A stretch of 64,000 bases of DNA, from the NCBI GenBank assembly GCA_902798285.1, contig CADBVZ010000002.1, forward strand, positions 1-64,000. The letters run 5' to 3'. Source of the DNA: an uncultured Prevotella sp. (lineage in GTDB: Bacteria; Bacteroidota; Bacteroidia; Bacteroidales; Bacteroidaceae). Of this stretch, positions 8,860 through 18,628 are shown piece after piece. Under the pieces are notes generated by a model. The model did no database searches, was not told the origin of the DNA, and was given only the letters and a program-made list of their open reading frames with translations. Each line of letters opens with the position of its first letter. Positions within the stretch are counted from its first letter, which is position 1. The position numbers and the translations under genes were made by a program.

Positions 8860-10182
8860 ATGGATTTCGAGAACAACGAGAAGAAACAGGAAGAGACACA
8901 GAACGAAGGTTTCCAGAAAGAGTTCCGTCCGGGACGTTCACCACGTCCACGTATTCATACAGGACAGCGCCCTGCCAGCTATGAGCAGCGTCCTAATTTC
9001 CGCAGCTCACATGACGAGGGCGGTTTCCGTCCCGAGGGTTTCGGCGCAGGATTGCAGAGTAGTGCACCTCAGCGCAGTTTCCGTCCCCGCACCAACTACA
9101 ATGCAGGTGGCAGCTACGGACAGCGTCCTCAGGGTGAAGGTGGCTATCAGCCACGTCAGGGTGGTTACCAGCAGCGTCCTCAGGGTGGTTATGGTCAGCG
9201 TCCTCAGCAGGGCGGTTACAGCCAGCGTCCTCAGGGTGGCTATGGTCAGCGTCCTCAGGGTGGCTATGGTCAGCGTCCTCAGCAGGGTGGTTATGGTCAG
9301 CGTCCTCAGGGCGGTTATGGCCGTCCCCAGCAGGGTGGTTACAGCAAGCCTTACGGAGGCGGTTTCAAGAAGGGTCCCCGTCAGCATACAGCCGACTATG
9401 ATCCCAATGCAAAGTATAGCATGAAGAAGCGTATCGAGTATAAGGAAATCAACTACGATCCCAACGAGCCGCTTCGTCTGAATAAGTTCCTGGCAAATGC
9501 AGGTATCTGCAGCCGTCGCGAGGCCGATGAGTTCATCCAGGCAGGTGTGGTTACCGTTAATGGTGAGGTGGTTACCGAGCTGGGTACCAAGATCCTGCGT
9601 ACTGACGAGGTGAAGTTCCACGATCAGCCTGTAACCATCGAGAAGAAGGTGTATGTGCTGCTCAACAAGCCCAAGGACTATGTAACTACGAGCGACGATC
9701 CTCAGCAGCGTAAGACTGTGATGGACCTCGTGAAGAACGCTTGTCCTGAGCGTATCTACCCTGTAGGTCGTCTTGACCGTAATACTACGGGTGTACTCCT
9801 GCTTACTAACGATGGTGATCTGGCATCAAAGCTGACTCATCCAAAGTATCTTAAGAAGAAGATCTATCATGTATATCTCGATAAGAATGTGACAGCCCGT
9901 GATCTGCAGCAGATTGCTGAGGGCATCCAGCTGGAGGATGGTGAGATTAAGGCCGACGATGTACAGTATGCTCATCCTACCGACAAGAAACAGGTGGGTA
10001 TTGAGATTCACAGCGGTAAGAATCGTATCGTGCGTCGTATCTTCGAAGCTCTGGGCTATCGTGTACAGAAGCTCGACCGTGTGCAGTTTGCCGGTCTGAC
10101 CAAGAAGAACCTGAAGCGTGGTGACTGGCGTTACCTCACAGAGGAGGAGGTTGATCGCCTGCGCATGGGTGCTTACGAGTAA
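8860..10182 (+). CDS. rluB: Large-subunit rRNA pseudouridine synthase (RluB/RsuA family) with Gly/Gln/Arg-rich N-terminus
   Basis: The 440-residue product has a long N-terminal disordered part, mostly repeats of GYGQRPQG (about residues 85-168), then an S4 RNA-binding domain (RLNKFLANAGICSRREADEF near 204) and a pseudouridine synthase domain with catalytic motif GRLDRNTTGVLLLTNDG near 306. It should convert a uridine in 23S rRNA to pseudouridine. RluB is assigned from family resemblance; RluE/RsuA relatives cannot be excluded. The RGG-like tail is much longer than in E. coli enzymes and is common in Bacteroidetes; a role in RNA binding or condensation is inference. Confidence 0.85.
   Translation: MDFENNEKKQEETQNEGFQKEFRPGRSPRPRIHTGQRPASYEQRPNFRSSHDEGGFRPEGFGAGLQSSAPQRSFRPRTNYNAGGSYGQRPQGEGGYQPRQGGYQQRPQGGYGQRPQQGGYSQRPQGGYGQRPQGGYGQRPQQGGYGQRPQGGYGRPQQGGYSKPYGGGFKKGPRQHTADYDPNAKYSMKKRIEYKEINYDPNEPLRLNKFLANAGICSRREADEFIQAGVVTVNGEVVTELGTKILRTDEVKFHDQPVTIEKKVYVLLNKPKDYVTTSDDPQQRKTVMDLVKNACPERIYPVGRLDRNTTGVLLLTNDGDLASKLTHPKYLKKKIYHVYLDKNVTARDLQQIAEGIQLEDGEIKADDVQYAHPTDKKQVGIEIHSGKNRIVRRIFEALGYRVQKLDRVQFAGLTKKNLKRGDWRYLTEEEVDRLRMGAYE
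9112..9360 (+). repeat. In-gene tandem repeats coding GYGQRPQ(Q)GG
   Basis: About ten imperfect units of 24-30 bp based on GGTTATGGTCAGCGTCCTCA encode the glycine/glutamine/arginine-rich tail of the pseudouridine synthase. The near-identity of neighbouring units suggests that copy number changes by slippage or recombination. Confidence 0.85.
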
Positions 10183-10283
10183 TTGAAGGTCGCGATTAAG
10201 TGAGAGAAATGAGGACTTGTTCGCATTTCCGAGCGTGAGCGAGCTCGATGTGAAACATCAACATTGAAAATTGAAGATTAGCA

Positions 10284-11720
10284 ATGAAACGTACTAAGAT
10301 TATTGATGTGCTGAAGAGCACGGAATACGGTAAAGAGGTTTGCGTGAAGGGATGGGTGCGCACGCACCGCTCTTCGAAGGCTGTAGACTTTATCGCCCTG
10401 AACGATGGTTCGACTATCAAGAATGTACAGATTGTGGTTGATCCTGCTAAGTTTGACGAAGAACTGCTGAAGCAGATAACGACAGGTAGTTGTATCTGTG
10501 CTGAAGGTACACTCGTAGAGAGTCAGGGTGCTGGTCAGTCGTCAGAGATTCAGGCCACCAAGTTGGAGGTATATGGACTCTGTGGCAACGACTATCCCAT
10601 GCAGAAGAAGGGTCAGAGCTTCGAGGTGATGCGTAAGAACGCTCACATGCGTCTTCGTACTAATACCTTCGGTGCTGTGATGCGTATCCGTCATAATATG
10701 GCGATGGCTATCCACACCTATTTCCACGAGCATGGCTTCTTCTATTTCCACACCCCGCTGATCACAGCATCCGACTGTGAGGGAGCAGGAAATATGTTCC
10801 AGGTAACCACCAAGAACCTCTATGATCTGAAGAAGGACGAGAATGGAAAGATCATCTATGATGATGATTTCTTTGGAGAGCAGACCTCGCTGACTGTATC
10901 AGGACAGTTGGAGGGTGAGCTCGGTGCTACTGCACTTGGTGCCATCTACACCTTCGGTCCTACGTTCCGTGCAGAGAACAGTAATACGCCTCGCCATCTG
11001 GCTGAGTTCTGGATGGTAGAGCCTGAGGTGGCCTTCCTGGATCAGGAGGAGCTGATGGATCTGGAAGAGGACTTCATCAAATACTGCGTAAAATGGGCTC
11101 TCGATAACTGTAAGGATGATCTGCAGTTCCTCAATCAGATGATTGACAAGACCCTTATCCAGCGTCTGGAGGGTGTACTGAAGGAGACCTTCGTACGTTT
11201 GCCTTACACCGAGGGTATCAATATCCTTCAGGAGGCTATCAAGAACGGTAAGAAGTTTGAGTTCCCCTGCAACTGGGGCGACGACCTGGCTTCAGAGCAT
11301 GAGCGCTACCTCGTGGAGGAGCACTTCAAGAAGCCCGTTATCATGACCGACTATCCGCGTGCATTCAAGTCGTTCTATATGAAGCAGAACGAGGCTCAGG
11401 GTGAGGGCTCGGTAGGTTATAAGGGTGCTGTGGCTCCTGGTCCCACCATGCAGGGTACTGACGTGCTGTTCCCACAGATCGGTGAGATTATCGGTGGATC
11501 TGTTCGTGAGGAAAGCTACGACAAGCTGATGGGCGAGATTGAGCGTCGCCAGATGGACAAGACTCACCTGTGGTGGTACATTGATACCCGTCGTTGGGGT
11601 ACTTGTCCGCATGCCGGTTTCGGTCTCGGTTTTGAGCGTCTTATCCTGTTCGTAACAGGTATGCAGAACATCCGCGACGTGATTCCGTTCCCACGTACTC
11701 CGAAATCAGCAGAGTTCTAA
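10284..11720 (+). CDS. asnS: Asparaginyl-tRNA synthetase
   Basis: The 478-residue class II enzyme charges tRNA-Asn. The N-terminal OB-fold anticodon-binding domain ([19 protein letters not shown]) is followed by the catalytic core, with motif 2 around [20 protein letters not shown] and motif 3 [12 protein letters not shown] near the C-terminus. The ATG at 10284 follows a short ATTGAAAATTGAAGATTAG sequence, a repeat type seen in front of several genes in this window. A gene for an outer-membrane-like protein follows after 9 bp. Confidence 0.95.
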   Translation: MKRTKIIDVLKSTEYGKEVCVKGWVRTHRSSKAVDFIALNDGSTIKNVQIVVDPAKFDEELLKQITTGSCICAEGTLVESQGAGQSSEIQATKLEVYGLCGNDYPMQKKGQSFEVMRKNAHMRLRTNTFGAVMRIRHNMAMAIHTYFHEHGFFYFHTPLITASDCEGAGNMFQVTTKNLYDLKKDENGKIIYDDDFFGEQTSLTVSGQLEGELGATALGAIYTFGPTFRAENSNTPRHLAEFWMVEPEVAFLDQEELMDLEEDFIKYCVKWALDNCKDDLQFLNQMIDKTLIQRLEGVLKETFVRLPYTEGINILQEAIKNGKKFEFPCNWGDDLASEHERYLVEEHFKKPVIMTDYPRAFKSFYMKQNEAQGEGSVGYKGAVAPGPTMQGTDVLFPQIGEIIGGSVREESYDKLMGEIERRQMDKTHLWWYIDTRRWGTCPHAGFGLGFERLILFVTGMQNIRDVIPFPRTPKSAEF

Positions 11721-11729
11721 AGCAGAGAG

Positions 11730-12596
11730 ATGAAAAAACTATTGGTCATATTCTCCTTCTTAGGCATGAGCCTGACTCCTGCCTCTGCACAGGAAGACGA
11801 CCAGTTGATTTTTAATCATTTAGGTATAGGCATTAGTGTCGGGACAACAGCCCTTGGCATTAGTGCCTCTACTGTTTTAACGCCATATTTCGGCATCAGG
11901 GCAGGTATTAATATCTGGCCAATCATCAAACTACGTTCCAATATGCATCTGGGATCCAGAATCCAGAACTGGGAGACAGGTGATCTTGTGAAGTATGTTG
12001 AAGAGCTGAATGCAGTTTTGTCGGAGGACCAACAGGTTCCTATGGAGATGCCTGAACTCGTGAGTCTGCATGTGAAACCGAAACTGACGGCAGGTCATAT
12101 CCTCGTAGACTATTATCCCTTTCCCCGCCGCAGCAACTTCCATCTGACAACGGGTTTCCATCTGGGTACAGGAACTGTGGTGAATCTTCATAATCGCCAT
12201 GATGGTAGTCTGATGGCTGTTACAGCTTGGAATAATGCCATGAAGAATCCCGATGCGCAGGACGTGGTGCAGGAATATGGTCTGGAACCGGTAGGCCTGG
12301 TTCTTGGTGATTATTTCATTGTGCCTGATGAGGATGGAAATATCGATGCCAAGATCAAGGTGTCGGGATTCCGTCCCTACTTGGGTCTGGGTTTCGGGCG
12401 TGCTGTGCCTCGTAAACGTATAGGTTGCCAGTTTGACCTTGGTGTGCAGTTCTGGGGAAGCCCCAAGGTGGTGGTCAACGGTGAAACACTACAAGCAGAC
12501 AGAGTTGGCGATCAGCTTGACGATGCCCTTAGCATCGTCAGCCGTATCAAGGTCTTCCCAGTTGTAAGTTTCCGACTGGTAGGACGTATCTTCTAA
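11730..12596 (+). CDS. Putative outer-membrane beta-barrel protein
   Basis: The 288-residue protein has a signal peptide (MKKLLVIFSFLGMSLTPASAQ) and a body rich in Gly-aromatic strands (GIRAGINIWP, HLTTGFHLGTG, PYLGLGFGRAVP) as in small Bacteroidetes outer-membrane barrels. No specific family was recognised. It starts 9 bp after asnS and its end overlaps the end of the convergent CvfB-like gene by 4 bp. Confidence 0.7.
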   Translation: MKKLLVIFSFLGMSLTPASAQEDDQLIFNHLGIGISVGTTALGISASTVLTPYFGIRAGINIWPIIKLRSNMHLGSRIQNWETGDLVKYVEELNAVLSEDQQVPMEMPELVSLHVKPKLTAGHILVDYYPFPRRSNFHLTTGFHLGTGTVVNLHNRHDGSLMAVTAWNNAMKNPDAQDVVQEYGLEPVGLVLGDYFIVPDEDGNIDAKIKVSGFRPYLGLGFGRAVPRKRIGCQFDLGVQFWGSPKVVVNGETLQADRVGDQLDDALSIVSRIKVFPVVSFRLVGRIF

Positions 12597-13435
12597 ATCA
12601 GTTTTATTCCTTCGTCAGAAATGGTAATCAGACGCCGACGGTACAAATCACCGACGGCTTTTTTGTATGCCTTCTTGGAAACCTGAAATCGGTCGTAAAT
12701 CAACTCTGCTGGTGATTTATCGCCTAAGTTACAAAAACCGTCATTTTCATAGAGATAGCGAAGCAGCACTTCTGCGAAGTCGAGTGTGTGCTGGCGACCG
12801 GTGGGTTGAAGTGTTAAGTCTATCTTGCCGTCTTGGCGCACATGATCGACATAGGCTGTAATCCTGTCGCCGCTATGAAGAGGCTGGAATATCTGGTTGT
12901 CGTAAATCTGTCCTTGGAATCGGTTGTTGACAATACATTTGAAACCGAGGTCAGTTTTCTGCCATACAAGCAAGTCGACAGCTGTACCGTGTCCTAGGTC
13001 GGGCAGGTCAGCAAGGTCGGGTGTCTGTATGTACTTCTCCACCTTAGCCGTAGCCATCAGACGGTAGCTGTCTTCATCCACCTTTATATATATAATATGG
13101 TGTTGTCCCTGTTCCATCCGTTTCTTTTGTTCGCGGAAGGGGCAGAAGAGGTCTTTCATCAGTCCCCACTTCAGGAAGGCACCGAACTGGTTCACCCATG
13201 CTACCTCAAGACATGCAAACTCGCCTACTTTGGCAATGGGATGCTCGGTTGTAGCTACAGGCCGCTCCTCCTGATCGAGATAGATAAACACCTCTATCTC
13301 GTCGTCAATATGCATATTGTTAGTAACATAACGCTGGGGAAGGAGGATTTCACCTTCTTCGCCACCGTCGAGATAGAGTCCGAAGTCAACGGACTTAACT
13401 ATTCTGAGGGTGTTGTAGTCTCCGAGTCTAAGCAT
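12593..13435 (-). CDS. cvfB: CvfB-like S1 RNA-binding protein
   Basis: The 280-residue protein has the S1-like repeat arrangement of CvfB/YitL: an N-terminal OB part ([17 protein letters not shown]), a second S1-like part ([19 protein letters not shown]), a third part near residues 145-215, and a C-terminal winged-helix part ending [19 protein letters not shown]. In Staphylococcus CvfB binds RNA and affects virulence gene expression; here a general RNA-binding role is assumed. The start overlaps the end of the lolD-like gene by 37 bp, so the two are probably translated from one mRNA. Confidence 0.85.
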   Translation of the reverse strand: MLRLGDYNTLRIVKSVDFGLYLDGGEEGEILLPQRYVTNNMHIDDEIEVFIYLDQEERPVATTEHPIAKVGEFACLEVAWVNQFGAFLKWGLMKDLFCPFREQKKRMEQGQHHIIYIKVDEDSYRLMATAKVEKYIQTPDLADLPDLGHGTAVDLLVWQKTDLGFKCIVNNRFQGQIYDNQIFQPLHSGDRITAYVDHVRQDGKIDLTLQPTGRQHTLDFAEVLLRYLYENDGFCNLGDKSPAELIYDRFQVSKKAYKKAVGDLYRRRLITISDEGIKLI

Positions 13436-14121
13436 GTTTCTTGGGGTATTACGGGTGTTTCTATTTGTCCGTCGCGCAGATGGATGGTCCTGTCGGTGAT
13501 TGATGCCAACTGTTCGTCGTGGGTCACGATGACAAAGGTCTGTCCGAACTTATCGCGCAGATCGAAGAAGAGTTGGTGGAGTTCTTCCTTGTTTTTCGTG
13601 TCGAGGGAGCCGGAGGGCTCGTCGGCAAGGATGACAGCAGGGTGATTGACGAGGGCACGAGCCACAGCTACACGTTGTTTCTCACCCCCAGAGAGTTCGT
13701 TGGGCTTATGAGTGGCGCGTTCAGCAAGTCCCATGAAATCAAGCAATTCCTTGGCTCGCTGCTTGGCCTGTCTGTGAGACAAACCAGCAATATAGGCGGG
13801 AATCATGATGTTCTCGATAGCTGTAAACTCAGGGAGCAACTGGTGGAACTGGAACACGAAGCCCAGATGCTGGTTGCGGAAATCGGCCAGTTTCTTGGAC
13901 GACAGGTTGGTGACGTCGATGCCGTCAATCTGAATGGAACCAGTGTCAGGCCTGTCAAGCGTGCCGATGATCTGAAGCAGGGTGGTCTTGCCCGCTCCAG
14001 AGGGGCCTACAATACTGACTACCTCGCCCTTGTCGATATGCAGGTCGATGCCTTTCAGCACCTGCAGCGAGCCGAAGCTCTTAGTTATGTTCTTAATATC
14101 TATCATTTCTAAAAAACTCAA
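13399..14121 (-). CDS. lolD: LolD/MacB-type ABC transporter ATPase
   Basis: The 240-residue ATPase carries Walker [10 protein letters not shown] (about residues 39-47), signature [15 protein letters not shown] and Walker [10 protein letters not shown], with the family stretch [20 protein letters not shown]. It should power a lipoprotein-release or MacB-like permease in the inner membrane; the permease gene is not adjacent. The ATG shares an ATGA junction with the stop of the upstream antiporter gene, supporting this start, although a second Met five codons later (MIDIKNI) also fits. Confidence 0.85.
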   Translation of the reverse strand: MSFLEMIDIKNITKSFGSLQVLKGIDLHIDKGEVVSIVGPSGAGKTTLLQIIGTLDRPDTGSIQIDGIDVTNLSSKKLADFRNQHLGFVFQFHQLLPEFTAIENIMIPAYIAGLSHRQAKQRAKELLDFMGLAERATHKPNELSGGEKQRVAVARALVNHPAVILADEPSGSLDTKNKEELHQLFFDLRDKFGQTFVIVTHDEQLASITDRTIHLRDGQIETPVIPQETCLDSETTTPSE

Positions 14122-16250
14122 TTCTTGTTTTTCTTCTCATGTATCCAGCGCAGGATGGTGTCATAGATACTCTTCTCCTCGTGGTGCTGGGCCTCGGTGA
14201 AGCTCATGCGCTCGTCCTTCGTGTTACCAAACTGATCGGGGAAGATAATCATCAGGTTCTTGCCAGAGAAATACTTCTGCAACTCGTCGGGCAGACGCTC
14301 AAGGGCATTCTTATAAGAAATGGTTCCCTTACGGGCTGTTACTACCACAAAGAGGTGGTCTTCGGCTACTTGTGAAGCCAACTGTGGCAACTCGTTCCAG
14401 TGTCCCATCGGTGTGTATTCGGCTCTGACGCTAGAATGACGGTTGTTGATATATTCTGCTATCAAAACCAATGACTCATTGCGTCCGTGGAACTGAATAC
14501 GGCAATCCAACTGACCTGCCAGTCGACTCAGACGTTCCAGCCAGCGATGGAAACCTGGCTCAAACTCTGCACGTGAGGGTACGACTACCTGAATGCGTCG
14601 GAGTGTGGACATGGGTTGTACAAAGCGCGTGAGAATAATCTGACGGTTTAATCCGTTGTAGAGACTTTGGATAAACTCACCCCAGAAACGAGGGTTGATT
14701 TCCGTATGTACGTGCATACCCATAACAATCTCTGAGCAGGCAAATTCGCGGAAGGCATGCTTGATGCCGTTGGCAATATTGGTGGCGAGGCGCACCTGTG
14801 TCTGTACCTTTACCTCAGAGGCACTAGCCGTCTGCTGTAATTGCTCCAGTAGTTGGATACCCTGTTCGCGGGCGGCATTACTGTTCTGATCGTCGTAAAC
14901 CACATTGAGAGCCACCAGGTCGCGGTTCAGTCGTTGGTTACGCATAAACATCGACAGATACAGTAAATGGGGCGCAATCTCTGGATATTTTACGCAGAGG
15001 AGTATCTTTTCGTCATCAGTCTGCGAATCGTCGATATGAGGGTGTCGTTTCTCCTGAATGATGATCTGCTGTGAGGCATGTTCTGTCATCATGGTACTAA
15101 TGATACAGGTGAAGAGAATCATGATGACTACACCATTCAGCATGTCATCGCTTACAAGAAACTGACCGGGAGCCACTTCCAACCGCATACCCACCATGAC
15201 CATGGCGATAGCGCCGGCTGCATGGGCAGAGGTCAAACCGAACATCATGTTTCCGTCGGCTTTCGACAAACGGAAGATGAGGCTGGAGATATAGGCCGCA
15301 ACAGCTTTTCCAAAGGTGCCGAAGAAGGCTATGAGGAGTACCACCCAGATGACGTCGATGCCCGTGAAGAGGGTGCGCACATTGATAAGCATGCCTACAC
15401 CTATCAGAAAATAAGGGATGAACAGGGCATTACCGATAAACTCGATGCGGTTCATCAAAGGAGAGACATGCGGGATGTATCTGTTCAGAATCAATCCAGA
15501 GAAGAAGGCGCCGAAGATGCCCTCAAGACCTATAAGTGAGGTAAGGGCTGCACTGAGGAACATGATGCCCAGTACGAAGATATACTGCATCACAGCATCA
15601 CTATAACGGCGCAGGAAGTAGCGCGTCAGCTTCGGAATCAATATGATACTACCTATGCAGAAGGCGGCAAACTTAAGGACGAATAGAATCCAGAACAGCC
15701 ATCCGCTACCACTCTCGAACGATCCAGAGAGTGCTGCCAACATAACCAAGGCCATGAATAGGGAAATCATGGATGAACCCACGCTGAGGGCAACACTAGG
15801 ATGACGCTGTAGACCATAGCGCCCTATGATGGGATAGGCAATAAGCGTGTTCGACGCCATAATACAGCCTAAAAGGAATGAGGCTGTAGGCGAATAGTTG
15901 AGTAGGGCCATTCCCATTACATAGGTCAGGATCAACGGAATGAAACAAGTGAGCAATCCGAAAAACAGGAAACGGCTGGAGTGCTTTTTTACGCCTTCCA
16001 TGTCCATCTCCAATCCGGCGAGGAACATGATATAATAAAGACCTACTCTGCCGAAGAGTTCGAATGAGTTGTCGCGCTCCAGAATATTGAAGCCATACTG
16101 ACCAATGGCAACACCTGCCAACACCATGCCGATGATATGAGGAATACGTAACTTACTCATCACGATAGGCGCGAAGAGGATAATCAACAGCACCACAAAG
16201 AAGATCAATGTGGGGTCGGTGATGGGCAAATATGATGCCAATAATGTCAT
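14118..16250 (-). CDS. CPA2-type cation:proton antiporter with C-terminal UspA-like region
   Basis: The 710-residue protein has about 12-13 membrane helices (residues about 10-390), including [13 protein letters not shown] and [12 protein letters not shown], typical of KefB/NapA-like exchangers. The remaining 300 residues are soluble, with a nucleotide-binding-like part ([18 protein letters not shown], later [10 protein letters not shown]) resembling universal stress domains, which may regulate transport. It should exchange Na+ or K+ for protons across the inner membrane; the ion is not decided by the sequence. It heads a minus-strand operon with the LolD-like and CvfB-like genes. Confidence 0.85.
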   Translation of the reverse strand: MTLLASYLPITDPTLIFFVVLLIILFAPIVMSKLRIPHIIGMVLAGVAIGQYGFNILERDNSFELFGRVGLYYIMFLAGLEMDMEGVKKHSSRFLFFGLLTCFIPLILTYVMGMALLNYSPTASFLLGCIMASNTLIAYPIIGRYGLQRHPSVALSVGSSMISLFMALVMLAALSGSFESGSGWLFWILFVLKFAAFCIGSIILIPKLTRYFLRRYSDAVMQYIFVLGIMFLSAALTSLIGLEGIFGAFFSGLILNRYIPHVSPLMNRIEFIGNALFIPYFLIGVGMLINVRTLFTGIDVIWVVLLIAFFGTFGKAVAAYISSLIFRLSKADGNMMFGLTSAHAAGAIAMVMVGMRLEVAPGQFLVSDDMLNGVVIMILFTCIISTMMTEHASQQIIIQEKRHPHIDDSQTDDEKILLCVKYPEIAPHLLYLSMFMRNQRLNRDLVALNVVYDDQNSNAAREQGIQLLEQLQQTASASEVKVQTQVRLATNIANGIKHAFREFACSEIVMGMHVHTEINPRFWGEFIQSLYNGLNRQIILTRFVQPMSTLRRIQVVVPSRAEFEPGFHRWLERLSRLAGQLDCRIQFHGRNESLVLIAEYINNRHSSVRAEYTPMGHWNELPQLASQVAEDHLFVVVTARKGTISYKNALERLPDELQKYFSGKNLMIIFPDQFGNTKDERMSFTEAQHHEEKSIYDTILRWIHEKKNKN

Positions 16251-16258
16251 TCTGTGTG

Positions 16259-16266
16259 CAAAGGTA
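16259..16266 (-). promoter_or_regulatory. -7 box for the antiporter operon
   Basis: On the minus strand the sequence reads TACCTTTG, with the antiporter ATG only 8 nt further on, so the mRNA leader must be very short. No clear TTG element was found at the usual distance. Confidence 0.6.
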
Positions 16267-16309
16267 CAAATTTTTTTGCCAGAATGTTATGTATTACATG
16301 GAATTTTTG

Positions 16310-16317
16310 TAATTTTG
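16310..16317 (+). promoter_or_regulatory. -7 box for asd
   Basis: TAATTTTG fits TAnnTTTG; the asd start codon is 36 bp downstream. The upstream element is not clear. Confidence 0.6.
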
Positions 16318-16353
16318 CAGCCAAAATATAAACCAACTAAAGAATTTGGCAAG

Positions 16354-17367
16354 ATGAAAGTAGCAATTGTAGGTGCGAGTGGAGCCGTGGGACAGGAGTT
16401 TCTGCGGATTCTTGACGAGAGAAATTTCCCGATGGATGAATTGGTGTTGTTTGGATCAGAGCGTAGCGCTGGTCGAAAGTACACCTATAAGGGAAAAGAG
16501 ATCGAGGTGAAGTTGCTTCAACATAACGACGACTTTAAGGATGTTGACATCGCTTTTACCTCGGCTGGTGCCGGTACATCGAAAGAGTTTGCTGAGACTA
16601 TCACGAAGTATGGTGCTGTGATGATTGATAACTCGAGTGCCTTCCGTATGGACGATGATGTGCCCCTTGTAGTGCCTGAGTGTAATGCAGAGGATGCTCT
16701 GAACCGCCCTCGTGGTATCATTGCCAATCCTAACTGTACCACGATTATGATGGTAGTAGTGCTCCAGCCGCTGGAGAACATCTCCCATATCAAGCGCATC
16801 CATGTGGCTTCTTACCAGAGTGCCTCTGGTGCAGGTGCCGCTGCTATGGCTGAGTTGCAGCAGCAGTACAAAGAGATGGTTGAGGAAGGTGAGGTAAAGA
16901 CCATCAAGAAGTTTGCCCATCAGTTGGCTTACAACGTGATTCCTCAGATTGACGTATTCCAGCCCAACGGCTACACCAAGGAGGAGATGAAGATGTATAA
17001 CGAGACTCGTAAGATCATGCATACCGATGCCAAGTGCTCAGCCATGTGTGTACGTGTAAGCTCTCTGCGTTCTCACTCTGAGAGTGTGTGGATTGAGACA
17101 GAGAAACCCATCAGCGTTGAGGAAGCTCAGAAGGCTATTGCCGCTGCTCCTGGTTGTCAGTTGAAGGATGATCCTACGACACTGACCTATCCGATGCCTC
17201 TGGAGACAGCTGGTAAGGATGATATCTACGTAGGTCGTATCCGTAAGGACTTGAGCGATGACTGCGGTCTGACATTCTGGCTCTCAGGCGATCAGATCCG
17301 TAAGGGCGCTGCCTTGAATGCTGTTCAGATAGCAGAGTACCTGATTAAGGTAGGAAATGTTAAGTAA
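16354..17367 (+). CDS. asd: Aspartate-semialdehyde dehydrogenase
   Basis: The 337-residue enzyme reduces aspartyl phosphate to aspartate semialdehyde for lysine, threonine, methionine and diaminopimelate synthesis. NADP-binding [10 protein letters not shown] (about 7-16) opens the protein, the catalytic Cys is in NPNCTT (Cys128), and [12 protein letters not shown] holds the active-site His. The start at MKVAIVG is chosen because an open frame upstream crosses the promoter. It overlaps the following lipoprotein gene by 11 bp. Confidence 0.95.
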   Translation: MKVAIVGASGAVGQEFLRILDERNFPMDELVLFGSERSAGRKYTYKGKEIEVKLLQHNDDFKDVDIAFTSAGAGTSKEFAETITKYGAVMIDNSSAFRMDDDVPLVVPECNAEDALNRPRGIIANPNCTTIMMVVVLQPLENISHIKRIHVASYQSASGAGAAAMAELQQQYKEMVEEGEVKTIKKFAHQLAYNVIPQIDVFQPNGYTKEEMKMYNETRKIMHTDAKCSAMCVRVSSLRSHSESVWIETEKPISVEEAQKAIAAAPGCQLKDDPTTLTYPMPLETAGKDDIYVGRIRKDLSDDCGLTFWLSGDQIRKGAALNAVQIAEYLIKVGNVK

Positions 17368-17821
17368 GTATCTGACATATTTATATAGGGCAGCCTGCAT
17401 GGCTGCCCTGTTTTTTCTCATCGGCTGTGGTACAGGTGATGATGATGGTCGTCGCTTAGGCGATGTCATTGTTGGCACGTGGCAACGCGGATGGGGCGAA
17501 GGAGATGTCATCATCGAGGGACAGACAGATCTTGAGCCAGAGAATTTCTCATACGACAAGTTTGAGTTCTTTGGCGATGGTACCTATAATGGTATGGTGC
17601 GCAAAGGTTCCTTTTCTACCTGGAGTTTCGATGGCAGTCTGATTTTTGAAGGCACCTATCAGTGCGACAACAATAATATGAAACTGGAATTTCGCGACTC
17701 AGAGGGAGTGGAGCGAAAGATTCTGGCGCAGGTAATGTCGTTTACCGACGATACCATATGGCTTAACTACGAAGATGAGACTCATCATGTATCGGTAACC
17801 TTTGTCATTCGTAAAGGTTAG
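17357..17821 (+). CDS. Small lipoprotein, lipocalin-like
   Basis: The 154-residue product begins inside the end of asd and has a signal peptide with lipobox FLIGCGTG. The mature part starts with a Gly/Asp-rich segment, then [18 protein letters not shown] and [16 protein letters not shown], a pattern common in lipocalin-like small Bacteroidetes lipoproteins that form a beta-barrel. Function is unknown. Its stop overlaps the end of the convergent DUF4249 gene by 4 bp. Confidence 0.7.
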   Translation: MLSKYLTYLYRAACMAALFFLIGCGTGDDDGRRLGDVIVGTWQRGWGEGDVIIEGQTDLEPENFSYDKFEFFGDGTYNGMVRKGSFSTWSFDGSLIFEGTYQCDNNNMKLEFRDSEGVERKILAQVMSFTDDTIWLNYEDETHHVSVTFVIRKG

Positions 17822-18624
17822 TATTCTTCATCTTCTATATCCGAACTGTGATAGACGCGATAAATGGTTGTCTCGCTGTAGGCGGAGAAATAACCGAGAC
17901 ATCCCCCAGAGAAATTGTCGATGGGGTTGGTACCCGTGTTGTCCATCTGTTCCATGGAGTGAAGGTAGTCATAGGCACGCTGATCGATGGCACGGACCAC
18001 AATCCTCAACTGATCTCCTTCGTGGAGTTTGTCTTCTTCATCGCTATTATCCTCGTTAAAGAAGCCAAATAGCTGTTGCAGTTCCTTGTTAGGATTAATA
18101 TCATCTTTCAAGATTGCCCATCTGTAGGCTATTCCGTTTCGGTAGATATGTACGAAGTACCAGTTGGTCTCGTTAGGAATATCCTGCAATCGGATATCGC
18201 CAAAAATGTAGTTCTGCGACAACATTTTCATCCGTACGATGCTGAATTTGTTCACAACAGGCATTTGTTGCATGGTTGACGATGAAGAGAAATGATGTCC
18301 GTCGAGGGTGACATCGACTTGGTAGGTGATGCCAGGTTTGCCTTTGAGATTGGATTTATAGTAACCTTTCTCCTTGTATGGAATGATTTCGTTAGTACCA
18401 TCGTTGGCGGTTACTAGTACGGTAGCATTACTGATGTCACTTTCCGTAGAATTATCATCCATGGGTTGGGTGCGACTAACTCGTACCGTTGTTCCAGTGT
18501 TGTTAACGGAGGCCTCAACCACGTATTTCATCTCTGCCTCATGGTAGTCGATGTGGATTTCCTTCTCGCATCCAGCAAAAAGGAAGATAGAGCCGAGTAT
18601 GATATTTCTTATTCTGTTGCTCAT
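17818..18624 (-). CDS. DUF4249-type lipoprotein paired with TonB receptor
   Basis: The 268-residue protein has a lipoprotein signal (ILGSIFLFAGCEKE) and the Bacteroidetes layout of DUF4249: a short N-terminal beta part (KYVVEASVNNTGTTVRVSRT, GKPGITYQVDVTLDG) and a C-terminal part ending NFSGGCLGYFSAYSETTIYRV. DUF4249 proteins are commonly encoded beside carboxypeptidase-like TonB receptors, as here (4 bp apart), and probably sit on the outer membrane as accessory proteins. The ligand is unknown. Confidence 0.8.
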   Translation of the reverse strand: MSNRIRNIILGSIFLFAGCEKEIHIDYHEAEMKYVVEASVNNTGTTVRVSRTQPMDDNSTESDISNATVLVTANDGTNEIIPYKEKGYYKSNLKGKPGITYQVDVTLDGHHFSSSSTMQQMPVVNKFSIVRMKMLSQNYIFGDIRLQDIPNETNWYFVHIYRNGIAYRWAILKDDINPNKELQQLFGFFNEDNSDEEDKLHEGDQLRIVVRAIDQRAYDYLHSMEQMDNTGTNPIDNFSGGCLGYFSAYSETTIYRVYHSSDIEDEEY

Positions 18625-18628
18625 AATC

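Noticed and set aside
16210..16353. Extension of asd to 16210
   Set aside because: It would run through the divergent promoter region and precede the conserved [10 protein letters not shown] start.
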